From contig CM057129.1 of NCBI GenBank assembly GCA_029964075.1, forward strand, positions 9,973,430 to 10,037,429: a DNA stretch of 64,000 bases, given 5' to 3'. Positions 1-12,284 of this stretch are shown piece after piece. How positions within the stretch are numbered: position 1 is the stretch's first letter; each line of letters starts with the position of its first letter. The position numbers and the translations under genes are program-made. Source of the DNA: Patiria pectinifera. Its lineage: Eukaryota; Echinodermata; Asteroidea; Valvatida; Asterinidae. Below the pieces are notes generated by a model, which worked only from the letters and a program-made list of their open reading frames with translations, ran no database searches and was not told where the DNA came from.

Positions 1-2097
1 GAAACCTTTTTTTTTTTTCGGTGAACCTGGTGACGATATGACGAGTAATCTGCCTTTCTAAAAAGAAAGATGCAAAATCTAAATTGACAGTCTTCATATA
101 CAAAATTGCATGTCTGAGAACGACATTAAGTGATTTAGGAATTAGCGAAACTGTTTTTATCTAAAAGCACACAATTAAATTTGAATTGAACGAATTCAGC
201 CGGAAATCCTACATTAATGATGGTCTTTATGCATCAAACAGGATTTCTAAGCAACGATTGGCCAATAGTCACGGTTGTCGTAGGGGAGGGGGATCCCTCA
301 CTTCTTTTGTTTTGAATCGAATGAGGTTTTCTGTTTATAATGGTGACCAAAACGTTATCGGTGCATAAACAAACACAGTCTTCCACCAAAATACTATGCT
401 ATTGTGACGCTAAATTGAGAGAAAATGTACAATAAGAAGTACTTACTTGATGTAATGTTCTTGAATTTTATCACGAAAGAAACCATCAACACGTGAGCAG
501 ATTGGTGGCGGAAAATAATACCATTTTTTTTTTGAAAATGAGTTATTGAGTTATTTTCTTCATTGATATGGGAAACCGATCTCATACCAGTGAAGTATAG
601 TGGCGGAAATATTACAGGTGGACCACCGCAGTTAAGTTACAGTCGTTACAAAAAGAATTGTTTCCCCGGTGGTGGGAAATCAGCGCACCTCTTTGGCTAT
701 TAGCATCAGCCACCATCTGTTTGTCAACCACGAATGTGTCTAGAAAATCTGTTTAAGAAAATCTGTTCCATTATTGGAAACCCTAAACACTGAACATATT
801 GGGTTTTTTCAAAAAGATATTTTACAGAATCTACGTGATATTCTCAGTGGAACCCTGCATGCAAACATGGCTGAATTCATCTGAAAGCTGGTGCTTCAAA
901 CGTTGAAGTTGGACAGCAGAACAGACGGCCCGAATAATTCGTACAAACATCAACGCTTTACATGTTTCCTAGAAATGAATCCAGCTAGATAAAGCAATTT
1001 GTACTTGAATAAAGTTTGATCATGATCCGGTCCGTTCGTAACAATGTGCGCCCTCTGGTCTTTTCTGACCAGTAACACTTTTATCACGCAATGCTGAAAA
1101 GTAACGCTCAGGCCTATACGTGTAAAGTGATCAAACCGGAATGGCGCACTGTGAACTATTGAAATGACACAGTTTAAAAACAAAGTCCAAAAGGTATTGA
1201 AATTATCCCAATTTTAAATAACACAACATAGGACAGGATGTTTGAGATGTCCCGATTTCCTTCATACGTTCTTCCGTGGCCAACTTCCGCATAACCTTTT
1301 ATCCTGAATCAGTCAGAGTGATTGCCGGGAAAAAAAAAGGTGAGCGCATAGCATCGGAATTATATGTTTGATACAATAAACAGGGAAAACTAGCAAGAAA
1401 TTAAGGGTCTGAATGGTCATACTGATATTATGGGTCAAGTGTCGAACCTTTGCAAGATTTCTTTCTTTTAACAAGAAAAAAATGTTTTAATTTATCATCT
1501 GAAATATTGTGCAAGTGCGTGAACCTCAATAACAATATATATGGAACTTCATGTAATATGCTCTTGAAAACCTTCAGCCAGGTATGACTGGAAAACTGGC
1601 GAACCTAAATGGCAATACAAACTATAAAACTTCCATGATTTTTTAGTGAGCTATCGGTAGCGACAAGAATTCAAGTAAGTTTCTAAAAGCTAGAGAAATC
1701 AGTCAGAATTGTGGACAATTGTGTGTTGAGAGTGCACCATGGAAGTAGCAGCAATTGTCAGACAGGAATTCTATATTCCGAACAAATAAAATAAAAACCC
1801 CGATTAGTTTGCTCTTAGCTGTTATTGCCTGAAACTTTGGCCTCACAAAATGTTAGTATGTATCTGCAGCAACTGTTCAGACTAAGAGCTAATTCAGCTG
1901 TAGTCTATACAACATAATACCTGGTTATGATTCAAGCACCAATATCGAGTTACAAAATGGAAACGGAATTATCACGGTCGGAAATATTTATATCTCGCCG
2001 TTTTGCCTATGAGCAAATTTGTGTCAATGTCATATATCACAAAAGATCAATCAGAAAGTTTGCAGAATTATCGTCAAAGATTGTTTCAAACACTCAC

Positions 2098-2175
2098 CGT
2101 GCAATTCTTGTTCGATCTTGCAAACAGTTCTCACGGGTTGTCGTCTGAACGTGGACATGAGCTTCGGTCGATGTG
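2098..2175 (-). other. Putative 5' noncoding exon of a C1q-like gene lying left of the window
   Basis: On the minus strand an exon would end with ATTGCACG followed by a strong donor, GTGAGTGTT (intron begins at 2097). The same donor context occurs at the matching place in units B, C and D. Its right (5') end is a guess from the CRE/TATA-like block just upstream. No conserved protein is recognised, so it is treated as noncoding. The nearest C1q gene downstream in this direction would be off the left edge. The linkage is inferred from layout and splice signals only. Confidence 0.35.
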
Positions 2176-2199
2176 AGGAGTGAGTCGGCAGCTTGTGAC

Positions 2200-2440
2200 T
2201 TAAATATTGACGTCGATTTCCCGAGCAGTGACTGAGGAACTTGCATGCCCGGTTTGCGATTGGCCCCTGCGCGCTGTCAATCACACATCACTGACTCGCT
2301 TCATATTAATGAGAGGGAAATGATGTTAATATTGCATTGTCACATGTTAAGCCTGAAGCATGTATCACCGACACTCAAATAGACGCACCTAATTGGTGGA
2401 ATGATTGTATGGATGTCGGTGACACAGTCAAACACGTGGA
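2200..2440 (-). promoter_or_regulatory. Candidate promoter block (CRE, CCAAT, E-box) of unit A
   Basis: Read on the minus strand the block holds an E-box CACGTG near 2432, CCAAT (2259-2263), a CRE-like TGACGTC (2208-2214) and a TATA-like ATATTTAA (about 2200-2207), in the order expected upstream of an exon ending at 2098. The same order is kept in units B, C and D. Further CCAAT-like ATTGG motifs lie at about 2390-2520. Conservation among recent duplicates is weak evidence by itself; the motif order and spacing are the main support. Confidence 0.4.
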
Positions 2441-4015
2441 TTGTGATTGGCACCTGTCAATCACAGACGACTTACTTGTGGTCACCGACTTGTTGGGTGA
2501 CTAACTCTGGTTGGTGGATAGAATAATGACGTACATAGGCCAAATACGTGATTCAATCAGTGTTTGTTTTGCGCTTCGTGTTGTTTAATGGAGCCACGCA
2601 TTTGGTGGCTAGTATTTTGTAGTCAGGTTATGCAGTCTACATTTTTGATTGAAAAACGAAGGCGCAATAATCTGGCTTGAAAAGAAAAGGTAATAAGAAC
2701 TTTAATTCATTGTGTGCATAATATCCAGTCCATGTACAGTTGCCGCCCTCTTACGCTGAAGTATACTTATTTTGCAGAACCCAGCCGTTCCCAAAGGCAA
2801 CTTAATTACAACTATTCATCTATCCCCATCAACTAGTCAAACGTGCGCTCGGCTCGGCAACTTCTCGGCATGCAATCGACCTTGCACCTGCAGACCCCCT
2901 CCCCCACTAATTGAGGCCCTCCCACCTCCGCTTATTGAGCCCAACATATACCAAAAACCAACACATAATTAGGCCAACCCCGATCTCGAACCTCACCTAA
3001 TCAAACCTAATACCAAACTTACCCCAACTGTTTGGATCCAACCACGTACAACAAACTTCTTTTCTTAGAAAACACAAGCCTTCAATAGCCTGATCTCCAA
3101 GCCAAGCTCGAATCCCCATATTGAATCCCCGCCCCCACCATCCCTTCCCCCTCCTAACCACCCTGGGCAGCCAACGGCGGATCCCTAACCACTATGCTGA
3201 GGCGTAGAAAGGGGTGCATATTTAATGCTAGAGTGTTGTTGTTCCCCTTTCTATTAATAGTTTCGTCGAAAGAAAGAGGAAGAGTAAATCTATTTTTACA
3301 TCATTAACAGTAGTCTGGTGACATTTGTTTTTCGTTAGGTAACATATCGAGTGCCACTGTTTTTAGTTATTCACTCATCAATTTGCTGCTGATGACAACT
3401 AACAGTTTTCCCTGCTAAAATAGACCGGCTTATAAGAATACCTACTGAGAAAATTTGAAATGAAGGTGGGCCATATTCTACCAAAAGTCCAAAATAATCA
3501 CTAAGTGTGCCCCTGATTTCTAGCGGAACAACACTTCCCACAATTCCAGACAGTACCTGTTCTTTTACCTATCTAGGGTGTGTCGTTTTTAAACGTAGTA
3601 TTTTCGAGAGATATTATGCTGCGAAGTATTACTCATTGGCGTGGTTCATTAAAGGGACCTTAATTAAGACTCCTCATTTTCTGGAGGAAGCATTCAAAAG
3701 AGTTAAGCGCCTCCCCCGAATCCCAGACAGGCTGAGTGGTGAGGCACGCCCTCCCTAGCTTTCCGGGTTACGGCACTGAGTTTGAATTGACGTATCGTTT
3801 CTCATCATCCGGCCGGGACCAAGAGTTTGACCACGATGGGAACGTACAGCAATATTGTTGGGACAGCTATAATTAGGGGCAAAGAGGACAGGACGTTCGT
3901 ACTACGCCGTCTGGCATGAGGAGCTGGCCGCCTGTTTAATGCGCAGACCATTTTTTTTTTTACTAAATCGGGTACTTAGACCTCACCGCTACACTTGGCA
4001 ACGACCCTGCCCCTG

Positions 4016-4433
4016 AGGCCCACAAAAAAATACTCGATCTCTGGTCAGCGCGCGCGTCGATTTTAATTATGCGCGTCAACTTTTTTCTTCTTCTTCAAAT
4101 TAACACGGAAGCTACAAAAGCGTCCTCTATTGCCGCTCCTCCTCAAATTGTCGTACCAAGGAGCACCAAGGAATGGGGAGATTGTACCAAGGCAAATGAT
4201 AAAGGGCACTAAGGCAAATTATGGAGGACACCAATGTATAATGAGGACACACTCACACAAAAATAGTACCCACCTTGTCTGTACAATACAAGCTTTAAAA
4301 AAAAAGCCACCCCCCCAAAAAAAAAACACCGCGTCGCCGCATTAATTCTGGAACTCCGATCTGACCAGAGACCAACTATTTTTTGTGTTGACCTAACCAT
4401 GGAGGTAGAATACCTCTATGGCCTAACATACCT
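4016..4433. mobile_element. MITE with TA-type target, copy 1
   Basis: Inserted relative to unit B, where the flanks join directly (CCCCTAGCATACC near 20345). Imperfect terminal inverted repeats of about 34 bp start AGGCC and include TCTCTGGTCAG (left, near 4038) and CTGACCAGAGA (right, near 4360). The ends fit a TA-like target, as for Tc1/mariner-type non-autonomous elements, but superfamily is not certain. No coding capacity. A 38-bp stretch near its right end is absent from the second copy. Confidence 0.55.
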
Positions 4434-4759
4434 GCCCGTAAGCTGACGTGGGTTCAACTTGTACCCTATCCAACCCCCCGACCCCATCTCACCCGTCTAC
4501 CATCAATCTGCGGACGCAACCACCTAATTAATGCTTTACAATCTTCAGACCCAAACGGCCTAAGCACACTGCCCCTCAACAGCGGATACAGAACCAAATT
4601 GTCCATGTGCTTCCAGTTATGTTAGGCGGTGAGTGGAGGGGAAGGGGCAGGTAAAAGGGCCTGACACCCGGCAAGCTGGCCGTTACAAAATCGATAGGCG
4701 TGGTGGATGCGTTTCATTTTCCTTCATTATTTTTCCTGACTACATTATACTAGCATTTT

Positions 4760-5099
4760 GGGTGTTGTGGGTGGTTTGTGCGTAAAGCGCTCGCCTCTCA
4801 CCAAGATGACTACGGTTTGAATCCTGGCCGCGGATCACATGTGAGTAGAGTTGTGCTTTGGTTCTCTCCTGTGCCAGGAGGGTTTCTCCGTGCCCTCCGG
4901 TTTTCTTCCCTCCGGCAAAATTAAACACTTTCGATCTTAGGCTGTGCTCCGTGGTCATATATGGGTCGATGTGGTCGGCAGCAATAGGCGCCTTTACGTG
5001 CCAGCGGCCCGACCACGTTGTAGCCGCGTCCTTCGCAATTCAGCATCCCAGCTGCGAGTAAGGATGATTAGCCTCACAAATTATTAATTATTATATTTC
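4760..5099 (+). mobile_element. tRNA-derived SINE, copy 1 of unit A
   Basis: It starts GGGTG-TGTGGGTGG, has an A-box-like TGGTTTGTGCG and a B-box GGTTTGAATCC (GGTTCGAATCC in sister copies), and ends in an ATT-rich tail (TTATTAATTATTATATTTC). Paralogous sequence at about 10818 reads TAGCATTTTAAGAATCCGTG with no insert, i.e. an empty site, which fixes both ends. The same insertion is in units B and D, so it predates the duplication. Confidence 0.7.
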
Positions 5100-5416
5100 A
5101 AGAATCCGTGGGGGAAATGAAACGAGTGGACTACACCATCGTCTTCGTAATATTTACTGCTCTTGTTCAATTATTGAAAGATACATAACTATTGGTATCA
5201 GTTTTGTTGCCCCCTCCCATTTTCAACCCCTAACCCCCTCGACACACATCTGTACACGAACCCCAAATTCAAGACGACAAGACGACAAAACAGCAAAATA
5301 ATTATACAGACATACAAAGTAATTCACTGATTTCACTGTTGCAAATATTCTAATATCAAATTGACTAGAATTGTTAATAATATTAACGGATTGAAGTACT
5401 TAATAAGACATTTGTT

Positions 5417-5637
5417 ATTTTAAGATGGAATTTTTTGTCGGGGTGATATCAATCAAATTAGGTTGTTGTCCTTCACCGACGTTTAAACACTGTATACTCA
5501 GTCGGGTGGGACTCGAACCTACGACCCACTGCTTTCTAGTGCAGATGTCTTACCACTCGACCACCGAGCTAACTGGATTGGTAGGCGGGTTCGAATCTGA
5601 TGTACATAGCAGCGGGTACCGCATAAAATATTTTAAG
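5417..5637 (-). mobile_element. tRNA-derived SINE with 12-bp target-site duplication
   Basis: A 221-bp insertion present only in the first copy of the 2-kb duplication. It is flanked by perfect direct repeats AAGACATTTGTT at 5405-5416 and 5638-5649; the second copy (near 7385) has the site once. On the minus strand it has a tRNA-like head with A-box TGGTCGAGTGGTAAGAC and B-box GGTTCGAGTCC. The clean target duplication marks this as a young retroposition event, later than the local 2-kb duplication. Confidence 0.8.
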
Positions 5638-6021
5638 AAGACATTTGTTCACAAGAGCCAGATTGGTATTTGCTCGTTCATTTCGACGACAAACGATTTT
5701 TGTAAGTTTTTTGTTAAGTAAATATTCAAAATGTCTTTTCAATTCCACTTTCCGGAGAATTCGATTTCATTCCTCCAGAGTGTATTACAAGGGGCATGTA
5801 ACTATGTCCCACATTATCAAAAACTAGAGGTTTCAAAAACCTTGTTTTTTAGAATTTATAATCTATATCTTATCACATGATATTACTAAATTAATTAAGC
5901 AGTTAAACAAAGAGATATTATGAAATGTAAATGCACTTGAAAATAAACTACACATTTTGCACACTAAAATACTCTAGGTACTCTGACCTCACCGCTACAC
6001 TTGGCAACGACCCTTTCCCTA

Positions 6022-6399
6022 AGGCCAACAAAAATTAAAAATAGATCTCTGGTCAGCGCGCGCGTCGATTTTAATCATGCGCGTCAACCTTTTTTTTCTT
6101 CAAATTAACACGGAAGTTATAACCGCGCCCTCTATTGCCGCGCCTCCTCAAATGTTTGTACCAAGGAGCACCAAGGAATGGGGGAATTTCACCAAGGCAA
6201 ATGATGAAGGGCACCAAGGCAAATTATGGAGGACACAAATGTATAATGAGTACACAAAAAACAACATATACTATAGTACCCACCATGTCTGTACAATACA
6301 AGCTTGAAAAAAAGCCACCCCCCCAAAAAAAAAAACTGCGTCGCCGCATCAATTCCGGAACTTCGGTCTGACCAGAGACCGACAACTTTTTGGGGGGCC
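6022..6399. mobile_element. MITE with TA-type target, copy 2
   Basis: The duplicated partner of the element at 4016-4433, with the same inner terminal repeat TCTCTGGTCAG / CTGACCAGAGA. It is flanked by TA on the left (6020-6021) and TA on the right (CCTAACATACC). Internal ACCAAGG-type short repeats are shared by both copies. No coding capacity. Confidence 0.55.
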
Positions 6400-6735
6400 T
6401 AACATACCTGCCCGTAACCCTACGTGGGTTCAACTTTCACCCTATCCAGCCTCTCTCACCAAGGCTTTGCCCCCCCCCCCCCCCCATTTCACCCATCTAC
6501 CATCAATCTGTGGGACTCAACCACCTGATTAATGTCTTACAACCCTGCCCCTTCACGGCGGATACAGAACCAAATTGTCCATGTGCTTCCAGTTATGTTA
6601 GGTGGTGAGTGGAGGGAAGGGGGCAGGTAAAAGGGCCTGACACCCGGCAAGCTAGCCGTTACAGAATCGATAGGCGTGGGGACGCCTTTCATTTTTCCTT
6701 TATTATTTTTCCTGACTACATTATACTAGCATTTT

Positions 6736-7077
6736 GGATGGCGTGGGTGGCTTGTGCGTAAAGTGCTCGCCTCTCACCAAGGTGACTACGGTTCGAATCC
6801 TGGCCGCGGATCACGTGTGAGTAGAGTTTTGCGTTGGTTCTTTCCTGTGCCACGAGGGCTTTTCTCCGTGCCCTCCAGTTTTCCTCCCTCCGGAAAAATC
6901 AAATATTTTCGATCTCAGGCTGTGCTCCGTGGTCAAATATGGGTCGATGTGGTCGGCAGCCATAGGCGCCTTTACGTGCGAGCGGCCCGACCACGTTGTA
7001 GCCGCGTCCTTCGCAATTCAGCATCTCAGCTGCGAGTAAGGATGATTAGACCCCAAAATTATTAATTATTATATTTC
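6736..7077 (+). mobile_element. tRNA-derived SINE, copy 2 of unit A
   Basis: Same element as 4760-5099, carried along by the 2-kb duplication. A-box-like TGGCTTGTGCG, perfect B-box GGTTCGAATCC near 6790, and the ATT-rich tail are intact. Confidence 0.7.
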
Positions 7078-10000
7078 AAGAATCCGTGGGGGAAATGAAA
7101 CGAGTGGACTACACCATCGTCTTAGTAATTTTTATTGCTCTTGTTCAATTATTGAAAGACAAATAACTATTGGTATCAGTTTTGTTGTCCCCTCCCATTT
7201 TCAACCCCTTACCCCCTCGACACACATCTGCACCGAGCCTTGAACACAAACCCAAAATTCAAGACGACAAAACAGCAAAATAACTATACAGAAATACAAA
7301 TTAATTCACTAAATTAGTGCAGATATTTTTAATATCAAATTGACTAGAATTGTTAATAATAATCACTGATTTAAGTACTAAATAGGACATTTGTTCACAA
7401 GAGTCAGATTGGTATTTGCTCGTTCATTTCGACGACAAACGATTTTTTTTAACTTTTTGTATTAGTAAATATTCAAAATGTCTTTGCAATTATACTTTCC
7501 GGAGAGGTCGATTTCATTCTTCTAGAGTGTATTACAAGGGGCGTGAATGTCCCACATTATCAAAAACTAGAGTTTTCAAAACATTGTTTTTAGAATTAAT
7601 ATTCTATATCTTATCACATGATATTACTAAATTAGTAAGGCAGTTAAACAAAGACATATTATGAAATGTAAATGCACTTGAAAATAAACAACACCTTTTG
7701 TACAATAAAATAATCATTTGCAATAGAAATATAACTGCATTTTAACAATGCTCTGATAGTGTCACATTAACAATTAAAATGTCATTACATCGTAAACAAT
7801 CATTTCATCAGAATTAAACTCTGGGACCAAACTTTTAACACGTTAAAAATCCAATGAAAATAATTTGGCACACAAGAACAAAACAAAAACACTAATGACA
7901 TTTAAGAGTCATTGGTCCACTACGGTACAATTCAAACTCATTTATTTGTTTTTGTTTTTTTGTTTGTTTTATGTTTTTTTAGAAAGAAAACAAATCCTTC
8001 CGAGAATTAATAAATGATACTGCATTGGGCGTGTCTCCGCCGGGGTGTCTCTTATCCGGGGTAGCGTGAATTTAGGACCCTATGAAATACAGACTCATTA
8101 ATATTGTAGTGCGTGAAAGGGCTGGTGATAATTAGTAGAGTGACCGGTCACGCGAGAGAGTTTAACCAATAATAGGGTGCTAGTAAGTCAATCACATTAA
8201 TGTTTGTAGAAGACATAATTATGTGAGTTTTAAAGCAGCAAAGTCTTCATTCAAATTTAAGTTCAACTTCTCACCCTTGTTCATTCAAAAATGCAAAACT
8301 TTCTTTCAAATGCACTTAAACACGGGCAAGCGTTTTCGCACCCGGTTGAGTTGAGCGAAAATATAAAAATGTTTCAGGGTATCTTCATTACCCGCATAAC
8401 AAGTGCGCAATCTAGGTAGGGCTAACTTGTACATTGAATTCAATTTGGTAAATACGTTTACCAAAGTAAGACATGTTCAACCAATACTAGGGTAAAGGTG
8501 TTATAAGTTTTCTCAGGAGTCTGATTTTCATATGACACCGGAAACAAGCCTTTTTTTTTCTTAGAATGAAGTTGGGATGAGAGAAATTTATCGGGAATCA
8601 GTCTCAACCGGAGTGTCTGAGGAGCAGCACCATGGCCAGCTCCGGGCATGGGGGAGGGAGAGGGGCCACAATACCAGCTGGGGGACACACCACCAGAAAA
8701 CACAAAATTGCAGATAATGTTTTTTTCGCTAATGGTTTTTGCCAATTGGGGCTTGGCAGTTGCCTGACTATTTATGAGGCGCCCCCTCTATTGATGGAAA
8801 CGTAACACTAGTTTTTTCTCGGAATAAACTTTCAGTAGTTGTATGACGATTTCTCGCGGAAAATAATCTCCTTAAGAGTAATACATCAAGACCGATTACA
8901 GGCCGAACTTACAACTTTAAATATCTGGGCCAGGTAGGCTCGGGTTATTGCCCGTCCCCCCCCCCCAAAAGGAGTGTGTCATGTTTTTGGGACGTTGACC
9001 TTCTTTTTTCATTCGGTTTGTATTTTTCGCGTTTAAGATACAATATTTGTTTCGGTCGAACATGTATTCATGTTTCATTGTTTGACAGTTTCCCCATAAT
9101 ATTGAATCTCATAATGTTACGCAGTCATCATGACAAATCACTGGACGAAATTGAAATTTTGAAATACAGAATTAACTCGTTTTGGGGGCAACAACTCAAG
9201 AAATACTACAAGTATACAATTAAAATTTCAAACACCATGCGTTGGAGATCTACAGACATAAGTATTACTAAAAAAAAAAAAAAAAAAAAAAAAAACTTAG
9301 AGGGGAAGTACTTGTAGTTATCACTTATGTCTTTAGGAGTCGATTTACAGGTCTTGGGGTGCAGCCCTGTATTAAAATTCCCATAGAAACCAGTGTTAAA
9401 TGCCCATACCTTAAAACTCTTGTAAAAATACTCAGAACTCTCACGGGTATAGTTGCACGGAAACAAAAGGTAATCAACATGTCATCTGTTATTTTATTTT
9501 CATTTTTTGTGGGTTGAGCATTGACTTTTCGAGATATTCTCAACCAAAGAAGGCGACCCCTATTTCTTTTTCCCAAAGTGGAATACATGTAGTTGCCATC
9601 TTCAAAAAAAACCGATCCCTCCACAACATGACACAATAGCGCCACTTTGGAGCCCAATCGCATCCAAAATGTTCAGAATTGGAAGCCCCAAGTCCGGACC
9701 AGAGGGTTCATTGCATTATCTCTTCAAATCCCCAATTTTATGGCTCTCAGAACTCTCTAATACAGAATATTTTGAGGGTTTAACTTTCTTCCATGCACTT
9801 GGTGGATGGGTTTAGGACTATTTACCGGTGTGCACCCTTTACCATCCTGCATGGGCGCGATTTTTTTCCCTCCCAAACGTCATCCGCATAATGGGTGTAC
9901 GGTTGGCGTTTTGGAATTTACTTTTCGAAAAACGTGCGAAGAAAATATAAATTACATGAAAAGAAATGAATTCGAACGTAATGAAAATGACTATATTTCC

Positions 10001-10200
10001 CTTCAGATTTGTTTTGCCGATTAACCCCTCCACAAAAATTCCGCCCCTGCACACATCCACCCCCCCCCCCGATGCACGTGGCGATGACCCTGGCCCTAAC
10101 ATACCCGGCGTTTGTAAGATGAGCGTGTGAGGAAATCGTACAGCTTTCACCCTATCAGCCTCTCTCACCAATGCTCTCCCTCTCATTCTCACCCATCTCC

Positions 10201-10611
10201 AGGGGCGTAGCATGGTCATTTTTATGGGGGGGGGGGTTAAAACTTTTTCAAAAAGGCACTTGCACATCCGTGGTGAAATGTAGACAGGTTTTTTTTCTCC
10301 GGACGCTTGGCCTCCGTAAAATGGAAAAGCATTGGGGGTGGGGGTACCATCTGTCGATAAGGGCGCCGTGCAAAACCGACGATTATGCACACAAACGGCC
10401 AATATAGGGTGCTTTTTACGCGATACATGTGTCAAATTCTGAAAAAGGCAGCAAAAACGGCAAGTCCAACAAAAAAGGGCACTCTTTACAAATTATTGAG
10501 GGTAAGCCCGTAGAAAAAAAGGCATTTGAATGGAAAAAAGTAGTCTTTACAAAATATTGGGGTAAATACCCCCCTTACCCCCCCCCCCCTCCCCCGCTGG
10601 CTTCGCCTATG
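10201..10611. mobile_element. 411-bp non-autonomous element (GGCGTAGC ends)
   Basis: Unit A carries this insert between CCCATCTCC and ATTAATCTG; units B (26060) and D (63640) have the two flanks joined. The ends are short and imperfect (GGGGCGTAGC left, GCTTCGCC right). The target looks like ATCTCC/ATCCCC. It contains GGGCACTCTTTACAAATTAT-type and GTACCATCTGTCGAT motifs, a G-run and a C-run. A longer relative with the same motifs frames the 16-kb insertion in unit C. No coding capacity. Confidence 0.6.
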
Positions 10612-12284
10612 ATCCCCATTAATCTGCCAAACGCAACCACCTTATCTCTATCACCCTTCCAACCCAAGCCAACCTGAACACCCTGCCCTTCATAGGTGGA
10701 TGCAGAACAACACTGTCGGTGGGCTTCCGGTTGTGTTGGGGGAGGGGGGGGGCAAAGATTTATGGGCCTGACATCCAGCATTTTTCATTTCTCATTTTGT
10801 TATGTCTACATGTTTTAGCATTTTAAGAATCCGTGGGGTAAATGGGATATGTAGACTACACGATCGTCTTAGTGCCATTCATTGTTCTTGATGAATTATT
10901 GAAAGATAAGTAACAATCGGTATCATATTTTGCTCCCAGCCCCTCATCTTCAATCCCTAACCCCCTCGACACCACTAATCATTCATCCTCCGCCCCATCC
11001 ATCCTCAACCAATGTTAACCCGGCCTTTCATTAACACGATCCCAAAATCTAGAAGTCAAAACAAACACAAATGGACAAAAGTACAGGTAATTAACTGACT
11101 TTGTTTGCAATAATTTGTAATATCAAAGGGATTAGAATTGTTGACTATAATCACAGATTTAAGTACTTCATAAGAAATAATTTTGTTCATAAGAGTCAGA
11201 CTGGGATTTGCTCGTTCATTTCAACGACAAATGATTTTATTGACTGTCGTTAGTAAACGGTCAAAATGTCTCTGTAATTTTACTTTCTTGAGAGGAATTC
11301 GATGGAATGTAATACGAGTGGGACAAGGTTTTCAACATTGTTAAAAGCTAAATGTACAATTAAAGTAATGTTCAAAATACAGTTTTCGAGTATTTATATT
11401 CGATACTGATTACATGTTATACGATTCATTTCAATGCTTAAATTGGTTTAGCTACTTAACAGAGCACATCCTCAAATGTATACTTAAAAAAAAAGAGATG
11501 TCTTACAATCAAAATATACTAGAATTATAATTGCGTAATCTACTGATATAGTGTCACATTATCAACTTAAATTACATTAAATCGTAAACAATTTCATCAA
11601 AGTGAAAGCTCTAAGACTCAATTTTTCACATGAAACAAAAACTCAATTATACATGTATAAAATGGGATACGAAATAATGTGTTTAATAAAAGTTGAGAGT
11701 TCTTGGTTCACTATGGCGCAATTTGAAACTCTTGTTTTTTTTCAAAATAAAGTTTCCTAGGATAAATAAATGATATCACCAGACTTCATTTAATCTCTGG
11801 CTGTATACGGTTCGCGAAATGGAAATGAAAAAAAAAAAGTTTTTAATACTGTGCATTTGTTACTTTCCAAACAGACTATTGTAACGGTTTATGTTTTTTT
11901 TTGTACGATTACCAGTTTAAGAAATAACAACATATATGCAGAAGAAAGAGTCGTACGCCCGTACTTCAGGAACTACGTTGGCTCTCGGTTACGGTGCGGA
12001 ATGAATTGAAGCTTCACCGGTACTTTTCAAACTTATCCCCCATGGTGAGGCAGCGCTTCTATATTTAACTTCTTTTTAATTAACTGTTTTTACGCAGTTT
12101 TGATACGTGAATGTAAAATGCTTTGTATTAAGAATCAATTATCTTTCTTAATATCATGACATTGAACATTTTTCTTTTAATTCAGTTACTGTTTGGGCAA
12201 AATGGAAAGCGAAACCAAAAAAATGCAGCTCTGCTCCTGTATATTTATGTGCTGTGATTAAATTCTAGTTATTCAATTATTTAT

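Larger units (their letters stand above)
3973..5976. repeat. First copy of a 2-kb tandem duplication private to unit A
   Basis: The stretch starting ACCTCACCGCTACACTTGGC at about 3978 restarts at about 5982, and both copies run in parallel to AATAAACAACACCTTTTG-like sequence. Units B and D have a single copy (B from about 20310). This copy differs from the second by a SINE insertion at 5417-5637. No gene is seen in it. Confidence 0.85.
5977..7700. repeat. Second copy of the 2-kb tandem duplication in unit A
   Basis: Collinear with 3973-5976 apart from the SINE at 5417-5637. It continues on its right side into sequence shared with units B and D, so this copy keeps the ancestral right junction. 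No gene seen. Confidence 0.85.

Noticed and set aside
2051-2284. 77-codon minus-strand frame repeated in units B, C and D
   Set aside because: It overlaps the CRE/CCAAT block and runs through the GTGAGT donor; changes among units do not preserve the protein well. Treated as promoter and noncoding exon.
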